Shown here: in pieces, positions 1 through 10,102 of the stretch
Layout: each line of letters starts with the position of its first letter
How positions within the stretch are numbered: the stretch's first letter is position 1
NCBI GenBank assembly: GCA_016858145.1
Contig: JAEHOE010000135.1
Coordinates: 62,001 to 126,000 of the forward strand
Direction: 5' to 3'
DNA from: Edaphochlamys debaryana
Taxonomy: Eukaryota; Chlorophyta; Chlorophyceae; Chlamydomonadales
Length of the DNA stretch: 64,000 nt
Position numbers and translations under genes: made by a program
The notes under the pieces: generated by a model
Database searches by the model: none
What the model saw: only the letters and a program-made list of their open reading frames with translations
Told to the model about the DNA's origin: nothing

Positions 1-3000
1 ATTCGTCACAGAACCCCAGGCAGGAGCTCTTGTCCGCCACAGATACGTATCCAGTGTCGCCACCCTGGATGTTCCTGCCGGGGATTAGGGGGGCAAAGAC
101 AGGATCATCTCGTCTGTCATTTATGTACCCTCCGCCTTTGACAGCCGCACCCGTCAGAGGGCCCCATCATCTCTCTAGACGCGCGCGCGAGCCCCTCACT
201 ACCCATCTTCGTTTAAGCCCCTCACCAGCCCTTGATGCAGTAGTAGTTTCCATAGTTGGGCCTGCTGAAGCAGGTGGTGGAGGACGCATCTGCGGTGTTG
301 CCTCCCGTTGCGTTTGCGCTGATGGCATTCCGGCGGAGCGAGCCTAGGGCAAGGGTGGGTGGGGCGCATGGGGTTGGTTGAGCGGACTGGGTTGCTCGAA
401 GAGCACACCAGGGCTGGGGTTAGATGCGGCGTCAAATCCCATGCGGCGGCGGCGAGACCCTTGCTGCTGCTCATCATCAGCGGATCACACCAAGCTAGCT
501 TTTGGGAGGTAGGTACACCCCGCCCAGCAAGCTCACATGTTCCCGAGCTGCCTTGCTGCTTAAAGACGCTAAACTCGCACGAAGCGTTCTTGTTGCACGC
601 CGCCTGACATGCTGTTACGTTCAAGCTGGTAGCAGCGAAGGTGGGCTGGATAGCCTCGCCCCGAATGTCAACACCGGGAAGGCACACGAGGCTGCCGCCA
701 CCTGCGGTAGCAGGGCACCAGAGGGTTCGAAGGGGCTTGTTGGGAGACGACAAGCGAAGGACATGGGGGCAGCAGGGATGTGACACCGCAAGCTAGCACG
801 CAAGGGGCCTGCTGGCTGCGTGCTCAATTCATCGATTAACCCACAATAATCCCGTCCTGCCCCAACCCGGCAAGCACGCAGCAGCCCCACGCACCTCCAC
901 GCCTCCAGCCGAACCGGGGAGCATAGGCCTCCTGTATGCGCTTGAGGTCCGTGACGCTCAGCGCCCGGTTGTACACCAGGACCGCACCCAGCATGGTACG
1001 GCTCTTTGGCGTAACCGTACACTTGGAGGTCCCCACAGTCAGGCGGTCAGCACCAATCGAGATGCGGGCCTGATCCTCAAAAGCCTCACGCAAAGCAATA
1101 CCGCCGGTGGCGCTCCCATAGTAGTATGCCCCCGAGGTGCCGCCCTTCCGCCTGACGAAGGCGTGCAGGGCCCACCCCGGCTCCACGGGCACAGGCTTGG
1201 TGGTGTGGAAGGCGTTGAACCAGGAGTGCGTTCCGGAAATAAAGGCCTCCCGAGTGCCAAACACCAGACCGCTAGTGCTCTGGTTCTGGCCGGCTCCAGA
1301 GCAGCTGAGCTCAGCCACCAGGTAGTTTGCGGTCCAGTCGATCAGGTCAGTCTTGAGTGACTGAATCACAACAATAGTGAATGGTGCTGTGGGGTCTGTG
1401 CTCCAGTTCCGCAGGTCCCTCGTGTTGACCCCGGCAACCGCCGTGAGATCCAAGATCTGGTTACTGTCGTACGTGGCGTAACCGGTGCCATCCACGTCCT
1501 CTAGCGCCAGGGTTGCGTCTATGGCAGGGCCAAACTGAGGGCAGGGGAGTCAAGGGATGGGAGTAGACAAGACAGTGAGGGACGCTCCTCCATCCGGCAC
1601 AGCGCGTGGTTTGCGAGCCAATCGGGTACTGCCTATCTACATCATGCTTCAGGTGCCACCATACAAGCAATGTCCCACGCCTCGAGCCTGAGGTCTGATC
1701 AATGTCCCACGTCCCGCCCGCACCTGCATGTCCCTCCAGGCGGTTGCCTGGCTGCCGTCCACACGGGACACTAGGACGTTTCTGGCTGAGTCAAAGTAGG
1801 CGCACTCGGGCCGCAGGTCGGCCGGGAGAGCCGTGGCGGCGGCTGTGGGGGGTCAAGGGCGGGGCAGGGCACTTTGCGATTCAAAGGGGGCGGGCGGGGC
1901 GGCAGTGCGTGTGCGAAGGCCGCAACAGGGGTGCTTGCGGGTGGCCTTCGCGACCAGCTAGCCCGGCCCCATCGAGCCTAACCATCCCAAAACGGTACGG
2001 TAACTGTCCGGAGGGTACGGTAACTGCGTGCACTGACCGTTCGTGCCGGAGATGAACGGCGAGGGGGGCGGAGTGGGCGGGGCAGGTGGAGGGGATGGCG
2101 GTACGGGTGGGAACGGCACTGGCGGTGAAGGGGGCGGAGGCGGGCTGGGTGGAGGGCTGGGGGGTGGGCTGGGAGGCGGGCTGGGCGGAGGGCTGGGAGG
2201 TGGGCTAGGCGGCGGGCTCGGGGGTGGCGGGGGCGAAGGTATGGTGCAGCACGCGATCCGCAGTCCGTTCAGTGCCGTGTCGTCCCCTCCGGGCGACTCG
2301 TAGCGGATCTGCGGGAGGGAGCAATCCTCATCAAGAGCTTTGCATCCGACGGAAGGCCTTAGGTCAATATGTGCTGACAAAGCCCAGCCGGCCATGCTCA
2401 CCTCCATTCCGCAGATGAACGTGCCCCCCCAACAGTAGTGCCAGTCCACCCAGCTGCAGGGATGGGAGGAAAACGCCGTACCGCCGGCATCAGTACGGCA
2501 GGTCGGTGGCCACTTCCTGCCCCGTGCCATGTTCCTCGCTCGCTCGTCATCAGCAACAGCCCCCGCCGTGCACGCACGCAAAGGCTCACTTGCCCCAGTA
2601 GCCGTCGTGAGGCGCTAGTACAGTGCGCTTGTCGTCGCTGCACAGCAGCTGCACGCTGTTGCCCGCCGTGTCGTCCCCTCCGCCCTGGTCCCCCTCCAAT
2701 CGGAAGTTGGCGGCGATGGCGTAGCTGTGCGGGGAGGAGGAAGGGGGCAGGCAGGGATGAGGGGTCTTTGCAAGCGGCGACTAGCAATCAAGGGCGCATG
2801 ATTATGAACCGTCAGCGAGATGGGACGGCGGGACGCGGGACGGGGGGCGCGTGCTGCTCGCCCGGGCGGATCCGGGCTGGATGCCGCCGCCATGGACGGG
2901 CGCCGCCATCTCCTTGCGGCTATCGCGGCATGCCCTCCGTCCCCGCCCCCAGGCAGGCAGGCCTCGACTCACGAGCCGGACGGGCACCACGCCACGCCGC

Positions 3001-5051
3001 TCCAGTCGCCCCAGTCGCCCCCCTCCACCAGGACGGCGGTGGTGGTTGAGATGTCCGAGCAGTACACATTGATTCCTGCGGTGGCGCAAACCACAATTGC
3101 AACGGAGCTGTCCGGATGCCATGTGAAAGCCACCGGGGTCGGCACACTGGGCTGTCGACCTCCCAACTTCTACTACCGTATAGACTGCACTCCACGTGCC
3201 CTACCGTTGAGCGCCGTGTCATCGCCTCTGCGGGAGGTGGCACGTGGGGAGCGCAAGGGGGTTGGGGGGCTGCCGCGGGAGCGAGAGCACTCGAGATACG
3301 GTCACGGTACGGCTGCCACAGACGACCGCACAGGCTCAGGACGCATGCCCCCCGTTGCCTTTGCGTGCAGACAACACGCGCACAGGGGCTAACGCGCAAG
3401 GAATGCCACCGATCCGGGGCTCCCGCTCCTCATTGGTCAACCTAAACCTCCAGACTTGCCGCTCACCCGCCCTGGGAAGGCTCGACCCTCAGCTGCAGCC
3501 CCGTTATGTACGACGGCTGGCCCGTGATGGTAGACGTACAGTAACGCCAGCCGCGCCAGTCGCCCCTGCATTAACGGGTAAGGCGGAGTACGACAGCAGT
3601 ACGATAGGTTAGCCGGTCCACATGTACGGTACGCAACAGAGCGCCATGGACCGCGGCTGCCGTCGTGCGAGAACGGATTAGATGGGGTCAACTAAACCAA
3701 GGCTACGGGAGCTTGAGTACACGAACGCTCTTGGGCTCCTAGCCACCCTGGCCTTCCCCCGGGCCCCGGCCACGCCACCCATTGCCCACCGCCTAGGTGA
3801 ACATAAACGTGGGAGGCCTCTCATCCACCGCCCGGCCATGCCCATCCGTTCCCGCCACCTCCCGCTCGCTCCCCCATCAAACCCCGCCCACCCCCCAAGA
3901 CGTACGGCAATCAGCGCCCATCAGCAGCAGTGCGCACACCGCACCGGGAGCCATGTTAACGAATTCGTTGCGCCCATGCATTTAGCCCGGCTCACCAGAA
4001 GCCATCAGCGACTGACATCCAGCCCTGGTAGGTACTGAAGTACCAGATGGGATCTGCGCCGAAGGGCGGGATAGAGGGTGTTAACGCGGGGGGAGGCAGG
4101 TGCAGTCCAGCCAGCAGTTGCCCCAGGTTGTGAAGGCGGGGCTCAGGCGGGCTCCCTCGGTTCTGATCGGCTCCCTAGCTGCGCCCCCTCACTCGGCCCT
4201 TTCATGCCCCTGGCTGACTCAGGACTCAGAGTCCCAATGCGCCTCGACGAGGAGAGGGACCTAGCTGGTGGCCTGGGCTGGGAATGGGCCCTTGCTGCTG
4301 GCAGCTGCCCCCCTCCCCGCCCAGCCGCAAGTGCTCTCGCCACCGGACAGATCGGACAGATAGAAGTCTCACGGGGCTATGTGCACTCGGTCCGTTGCCG
4401 CGCAGACGGCCGGGGTCTCCGCCAGTTTGTTCCGGACTGGGCGCGTGCTGCCCTGGCTCACAGCACCCGGCCCCGGGCTGCCGTGGCGGCAAGCGGTACC
4501 GGGTGCTGCCCGGGCTCACAGCAACGACGGCGATGCCGTGGCGGCAACCCCCGGGTGCTCCGACCCGGCAGGGCTGGGCCCCCGCCCCGTCGAGTGGCTG
4601 GCACCCAGTACAATTTGGCGGGAAGGGGAGCCCTAGTCGGCCGCCGATGAGCTCGCCTTGGCTGTGTGTGCAAAGAAAATGACGACCGCTGCTCAACGCT
4701 CATAGTACTAGCGCGAGGCGGTGAAAGGAGTGGTCATGCCGGTGCCATCGCTCGAAACTGAAAGAGATTCCGGTCACTCGCGCGCCTGTGTCGCGCTGAA
4801 CAGGACTTGGGTGTCAATATCTAGGCCAGGGCGCCCGCGCTCTGGTAGGTCGCACGCACTGTCGGTCATTTGCGTGCCCTGTTGCTGACACGTCGAGCCC
4901 GCTCTGTGTTGTACCACTCTGTGTCTATGAGACCGACCTACTCACCCCAAGCATTCGCGGCAGCGGAGAGCACGAGCAGGAGCACCGGGCGGAGAAGGAT
5001 GTTCCGGAGTGTTCGCCGACAGTACTGTTTCGCGCTCCTTCCACCTTTCAT
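1..5051 (-). CDS. Secreted VMO-I / Pro-rich / LamG-like / PAN-apple protein (5' part, runs off left edge)
   Basis: Spliced model, exons 5051-4946, 4053-3996, 3565-3467, 3227-3205, 3075-2973, 2724-2590, 2516-2402, 2308 to about 2038, 1842-1724, 1534-895, 701-519, 343-226, 74 to beyond 1; phases agree at every junction I could fix. The first exon is a signal peptide (residues 1-35, hydrophobic RPVLLLVLSAAANAW). Next come three repeats with the vitelline membrane outer layer protein I signature (GDW.GW...C, QGGGDDTALNG, YC), then a Ser-Pro hinge of (SPPP)n at 2104-2240, then a concanavalin/LamG-like domain ending VYNRALSVTDLKRIQEAY, then Cys-rich PAN/apple-like modules (CLPGVDIRG...C..AC). One exon is only 23 nt and intron 1 is about 890 nt. 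The 3' end of the hinge exon is uncertain (2038 or about 1998). Probably an extracellular-matrix or cell-wall protein; the exact role is unknown. Confidence 0.72.
2104..2240 (-). repeat. Coding SPPP repeat (proline-rich hinge)
   Basis: Short-period repeats read on the minus strand as repeated Ser-Pro-Pro-Pro, linking the VMO-I repeats to the LamG-like domain. Such stretches are typical hydroxyproline-glycosylated rods in volvocine wall proteins (family knowledge); glycosylation here is inferred. Confidence 0.85.
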
Positions 5052-6056
5052 TCGATCAACACCGTTGTGCATTGTCATCAGCTTCAGGTGGACATTCAAT
5101 ACTGTGACCGAGCTTTGCGTTTCCGTCGGTTTGTGTCTGCGGCTCTGTGGCGTTGCTCTTGAGCAGTACACAGGGTATGGAGCGAGTGGCGCTTCCAGAC
5201 CATACTTAGCTTGATGGCAGTCTGGCACTTGTCGAGAGCGGCTTCGGCCGACGCGTACGACCCCCTCGACTTGTGCAGGCGTCAGGCAGGCGCCCGGGCA
5301 CATCATACATCCAAGAACTGCACGGAAAGATGTGCTGTGGCACTATTTGGGCGTGATTTGTGGTCGGCTCGTCGGCTGTGCTCGAGCAGCCCGTCAAGTG
5401 CATGCCCGGAAGCGGGGCGGGGCCGGGCGGGGCAGGGCGGGGCGGGAAGCGGGTAGCTGGTCGGGCGGGAAGCCGGTCGCCCTCTCAGCCGGACCCTTTC
5501 CCCGAAGGAGGTTGCAGGTCAACGCAGGCGGTTACGGAGCGAGTTCAACAACAATACTGCCACAGACCGGTTGACCAGTTGCCTGTCCAGTTCTGGGCCG
5601 GAGGCATGCCCTGCCGCACGCCGAGCCATGCCATCCGCCCGAGAGCGGCGGAGCGACGCTACACAGGCTCATCACCTCATAGACCACATCAGCGCTCTAT
5701 CCACAGTCCATCCATCCAGGCAGTCTTCATCCATCCAGGCAGTCTTCATCCAACCAGGCAGTCGTCTTCAGTGAAAATGCCAATCAAGGTTCAAAGCTCC
5801 TCCGTCCCTACTCCCTAGTCAAGTCACAGCAAGACATGCTGATTGCCGCCCACGTGAGTTACCAGACTTACCAAAAGTCCATCTTGTAAGCGAAACTCGC
5901 TGTCGTCACTCATCCACATTTCTAGGCCACCCCCTAGAGCTTTCCCCCTCTGCCCTCCCCATTCCCGCCCCCCCTCTCCTGTCCCGCCTCGTCCTCCCCT
6001 CACGGCCATCAACCTGCGCTCCCCGCCGCTCTCCCCACTGCCTGCCCCCTACCGCC
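5052..6056. other. Intergenic: upstream of the secreted protein, downstream of the LRR-like gene
   Basis: No convincing exon seen. It holds the presumed 5' flank of the minus-strand secreted protein and the 3' flank of the minus-strand LRR-like gene. A three-copy 19-bp tandem repeat lies at 5708-5770 and a G-rich imperfect run near 5410-5460. Confidence 0.5.
5708..5770. repeat. 19-bp tandem repeat, three copies
   Basis: The core CCAGGCAGTC recurs at 5716, 5735 and 5754, a constant 19-bp step, with one substitution and a short insertion in the third copy. Simple noncoding minisatellite. Confidence 0.8.
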
Positions 6057-9000
6057 CTACCTCACCACCACCAGACGCTCCGCCAGCTGCGGCCACGCCC
6101 GCCGCAGCTCCGCGGCCCTCGCCTCCGCGCCGCCCTCCGCTCCCCGCCCCCCGCACCCGCCCCCACCGCCACCGCCTCCCCCGCACTCGCACACCAGGGT
6201 GATGCGCCCCGGAAGGCGCTCCCTCGGCACTGCCGCTAGCGCCGCCAGCCACCCATCCAGCACCTGCGCGCCACCGCCGCACAGTCGCCCCGTCGTGCTG
6301 CTTCCTCCCGCCGCCTCGTACCCACCCCCTGCCCCAGCGCCAGCCCCGCCCCCGGCCTCGCCGCCCCCGCCTGCCCCGCACCAACAGCAGCCGCCGAGCC
6401 GGCCCCGAGCGCCCGGCCTCAGCCGCACCTCCCCCCGCGCCACCAGCCAGCCCGCCAGCGCCGCCTGCAGCCAATGGGGGCTGCAGCAGGGCCCCACCTC
6501 CACCGCCCCCGCCTCCACCAGGGGCAGGGCCACGCCCCGCGCCGCCGCCCAGGAGGCGCCCATGCGATCCCCGCAGCCCGCCAGGCCCAGGCGGGGCACG
6601 GCGATGGGGGGACGCAGGCAGGGCAGCGCCTTGGTTAGCCGCGCGCCCATCTGCAGCAGCGCCTCCGTCAGCCGCAGGCAGCCCTCCTCCGTACCGCCGC
6701 CGCCGCCGCCGCCGCTGCTGCCGTCACCGCCGTTGAGGTCGCCGTAGCCGCCGCCGCCAGCCGGGCCCGCAGCCGCCGGCGGTTGCGGCCGGCGGACGCG
6801 GCAGACCAGGCTCACCGCCCGCCCCGGCCCCGACGTTTCGTCCTGCCGCCCGCGTGCGGCACCCGCCGCCGGGGGCTGCGCCTGGGGGTGCGGTCCCGAC
6901 AGCGACGGCGGCGGCGGTGGCGGCTGCAGGCCCAGCGTCAGCTGGGGCTCCGGCGGCGGCGGCGGCGGCGGGTCCTGGCGGCGCATGTCCAGGCGCAGCT
7001 CCGATCCGTCGCCCCGCCGCAGCACCAGCTCCAGGAGGGGCACGGCGAGGCGGTCCAGCTGGGAGTGGGGGGGCAGGGGCGTGGGGCGAGAGGTTGGGGC
7101 ACAGGGGTAGGGGGGAGCGGACAGGCCTCCGGGGCTGTGGGCGGCGCAGAGACATCGCAGGCTGAGGGGCAGCAAGCAGTGCTGGGAGCCAGGCTACGCT
7201 CTGAAATCCGTCCTGCCCGGACCCCTCCCTCCCTCCCCTGCCCCACCCACCTGCGGCAGCAAGGTCCCGAGGTGCGTCTGGCACGCTGCGATCCACGCGT
7301 CGTCCTCGCTCGCCGCCCCGCCTCCATCTCCTCCATCCCCTCCCTCCTCCCCCCCACCCCCTCCTCCTGCCCCGCCTCCCCCGCCGCCGACCCCGCCTCC
7401 GCCTTCCTCCCACACGCCCCCCGCCGCCAGCGTCAGGCTCTCCAGCCCCGGCGCGAAGTTCCCCACCAGCCGCCCCAGGCCCCTGCCAAGCAGCGCCTGG
7501 GCCCGGAAGAAGGCCAGCTCAGCGTCGTCCACCACAGCGCTGCCGCCGCCGCTGACGCCGCGGCCGCCGCGGCCGCCGATCACATAGCCGTCGGGGCAGG
7601 TCTCGACGGCGAGGCGGCCGAGGTGGAGCAGGCACGGGGGCGGGTCGGCGGGGGCGGAGCGGAGAACCGCCAGGGCCGAGAGCAGGAGCGCGGGCAGCTC
7701 TAGGGACTGGAGCGGGGGCAGGCTTCGCAGCGTGTGGAGGGCCTGGGCGGCGGCGGCGCTGGCGTTAGCGACGAGGGCCGACGGGTCGATGCTGGCACCG
7801 CCCAGCCCCAGCGCCGCCGCCAGGCCGTCGCCGCCGTCACCGTCAACGTCGTCGGCCAAGCCCCAGGCCCAGCGGCCCTTGAGTGCCAGCTCCGTCAGAC
7901 CGGGGAACAGCGCTGCCAGCGCCGCCGCCATCTCAGGGGTGAAGGGCGCCGCCGCCGCCATCCCCCGCAGCCGCCGCGCGCACTCGTGCCCCGCGAGGTG
8001 CCCCGCCTTGGCCAGGGACCGGAGGCGACGGTCCGCGGCCCCGGCCTCCGCCTCCGACCCTCCGGCGGCGCCGCTGCCCGACGGCGGCCTCTGCAGCCCC
8101 CCCCTCAGCCGCTGCGCCACCTCCCTCTCCACCGCCGCCGCCCTCGCCGCCAGCAGATCCGCGCTGCCCGTCACACACAGCTCCAGGCGCCGAACGTGGG
8201 GCAGCGGGCCGGCGGGGGCGCGCCTGCTGCTGCTGCTGATGCCGGCGGAGGCTTCAGGATCTGTCCTAGCCGTCGCTGCTGCCGCTGCCGCCGCCACCGC
8301 CGCCAGCAGCGGGCTCCAGAGGCGGGAGAGGTCGGTGGCGGTGACGTCAACCTCCAGGTCAATGCTCAGCGTCAGGCCGCCGCCGCCGCCCCCAGACCCG
8401 TCACCATTGTCCAAGCCGCCGCCAGCCGCCGCCGCCATGACCTCCCCAGCCCGCCGCGCCGCTGCCAGGAAGGCAGGGAGCTTGGCCGCCCACCGCTCAT
8501 ACCCCTCCGCGCCAAACGCGGCGGCCCTGGCCCCTGCGGCCCCGTCCTCGCCCAGTCCCGCGGCATGCGGCGGCGGCAGCGGCGGCAGGCCCACGCCGCC
8601 GCAGCGCATGTGCATCCGCCCATCCGGCGGCGCCGCCAGGGCCCCATCCGCCAGGCGGCGGCCGGCGGCGCAGCTGAGGCGCAGCGGCAGGGCCCCGCGG
8701 GGGCCGCCCAGCGCTCGGCCCAGGCGGCAGGCGGCGCCCCACTCCACGCGGCAAAGGGCGTCCAGCGGGCTGCAGCGGCCGGCGCCGTCATCACCCTCGG
8801 GAGGCACGCCTGGAGGTGGGTCGGTGATTGCTGGTTTGGGGAGCGAGGGGCGAGGGAGCGGGGCACGGCGGGTTGCGGGTGAGAGGGGAAGGGAGGTGCC
8901 GCGTCAGCGGGTGCCGGGGGGGCGAGCCGCCGGCGTGGCACCTGTCCCCTGCGCTCCAAATGCTGCCACCCGTTCCAGCTTTCTCTTACCAGTGTCGCTG

Positions 9001-9170
9001 TTGCTGCGGTCCTGGCGGCTTGAGGCCGCTCCGCGCGGGCTGCCAGCGCAAGGGGCGTCTGCGGGGCCGGCCGGGCTCTCGGCTGCAACGTTGTCGTCGC
9101 GGAACCTCGCGACCTCGCGGAGCGCTGGCTCCCGGCCGCTGTCCCTGCTGCTGCTACTGTTGCTGCCCAT
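6057..9170 (-). CDS. Large LRR-like protein, copy 1 of an inverted paralogous pair
   Basis: Three exons: 9170-8990, 8809-7251, 7058-6057; 2742 nt, 913 residues, in frame throughout. Introns are GTAAGA...CAG and GTGGGT...CAG. The ATG at 9170 was chosen because it gives an MGSNSSSS start comparable with the paralog; an in-frame GTG lies upstream. Residues after the first intron (DALCRVEWGAACRLG...LRLSCAAGRRLADG) loosely resemble a degenerate F-box, followed by leucine-patterned segments (LTELALKGRWAWGL, LESLTLAAGG, VPLLELVLRR) separated by long Gly/Ala/Pro low-complexity runs. I do not recognise a known protein; an F-box/LRR-type substrate adaptor is only a guess. The stop at 6057 overlaps a possible donor (GTGAGG), so further 3' exons are not excluded. 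The paralog lies at 17969-20659 on the other strand. Confidence 0.7.
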
Positions 9171-9289
9171 CTCAAGCACTGAATCTGGCGCTGGACTCGG
9201 CTGCCTCACGCGGTTCGTATCGTTGGCGCATCGCGGCACAGCGAGAGCATAACGTTCGCGCGATAGCTACAGAGACTGCTATGACCTGT

Positions 9290-9323
9290 GAGCTAGTATG
9301 CTAAGTAGGAGCTAGTATGCTAA
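9290..9323. repeat. 15-bp direct repeat, 19-bp spacing
   Basis: GAGCTAGTATGCTAA occurs at 9290 and again at 9309. It is a short noncoding duplication upstream of the LRR-like gene; no function is evident. Confidence 0.8.
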
Positions 9324-9670
9324 TAATCGACAACCACTGCGCTATCAAGAGCATGTTTCGTGTTGCGGCATCGCGCCTTATTGCAGGCCCATCCCCGCTT
9401 CCGTGTCCCTCATGCCGTGTCTCCTCTCGCCCTCCCCGCCATTCGCACCTTTGCCCCGCCACGTTCGCCCAAAGTTCCACAGCCGCGCCTCCCCAGTTCG
9501 AATCCACATTAAAACCTTGCGGCGGCACATTGCGTGACCCATGCTGGCTCCATGCATGAGGGGCATGCAAGCCTCAGCCCCGGACCCTGACACCCCTTCC
9601 AGCCCACGCCAAACCTCACAGGCCCCGCGGGGCTCCCACAGCCTCCACAGTCCCGCACCACACATCCACA

Positions 9671-9675
9671 TTACA
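9671..9675 (-). terminator. Candidate TGTAA polyadenylation signal of the kinesin-ankyrin gene
   Basis: TGTAA on the minus strand about 430 nt after the stop at 10103. TGTAA is the usual polyadenylation signal in Chlamydomonas-type algae (established). Which gene it serves is inferred from position. Confidence 0.45.
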
Positions 9676-10102
9676 GTCCCCTCGGTGGAAGGGCGCAGGG
9701 CACAAAGTCTCAACAGTGCAGTAACAGGTAAACCAGGCGTGACAGCAGCCCTGTCAGACACACCACACAGCGGGTCACTCAATGCGTGTCTGCCTCTGGA
9801 CGCGCACCCTGCGCGGAGCGCCCCATCCACCTCCTCGCTCTTCCCACTACCGTCACAGTGCTCCCAACACAAGGCCATCGGTACACCATAGGCAGGCAAC
9901 CTCATGTACCAGTACAGATGTCCATCATGCCAGCGCATGACCAACGGATGCCCCTTGACAGTACTCCCAAACACCGCGTGCAAGCAGCCCCGCAGCCAGT
10001 ACATGTGTCCATCAGGCCACCTGATGTCAAACATATCCCACCCACCCCCGGTGTCCGCCGCTACCGAGGCGGCGAGCCCGCCACAGCAACAGCTCAGCCA
10101 GG

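Larger units (their letters stand above)
9171..10102. other. Intergenic: 5' flank of LRR-like copy 1 and 3' UTR of the kinesin gene
   Basis: Both neighbours are on the minus strand. The part nearer 10102 is probably kinesin 3' UTR, ending near a TGTAA motif at 9675-9671. The rest should contain the LRR-like promoter. A long antisense-looking reading frame here has no motif support. Confidence 0.5.

Noticed and set aside
7732..9252. 506-codon plus-strand open frame
   Set aside because: Antisense shadow of LRR-like copy 1; the minus strand has the paralog-conserved protein and phased introns.
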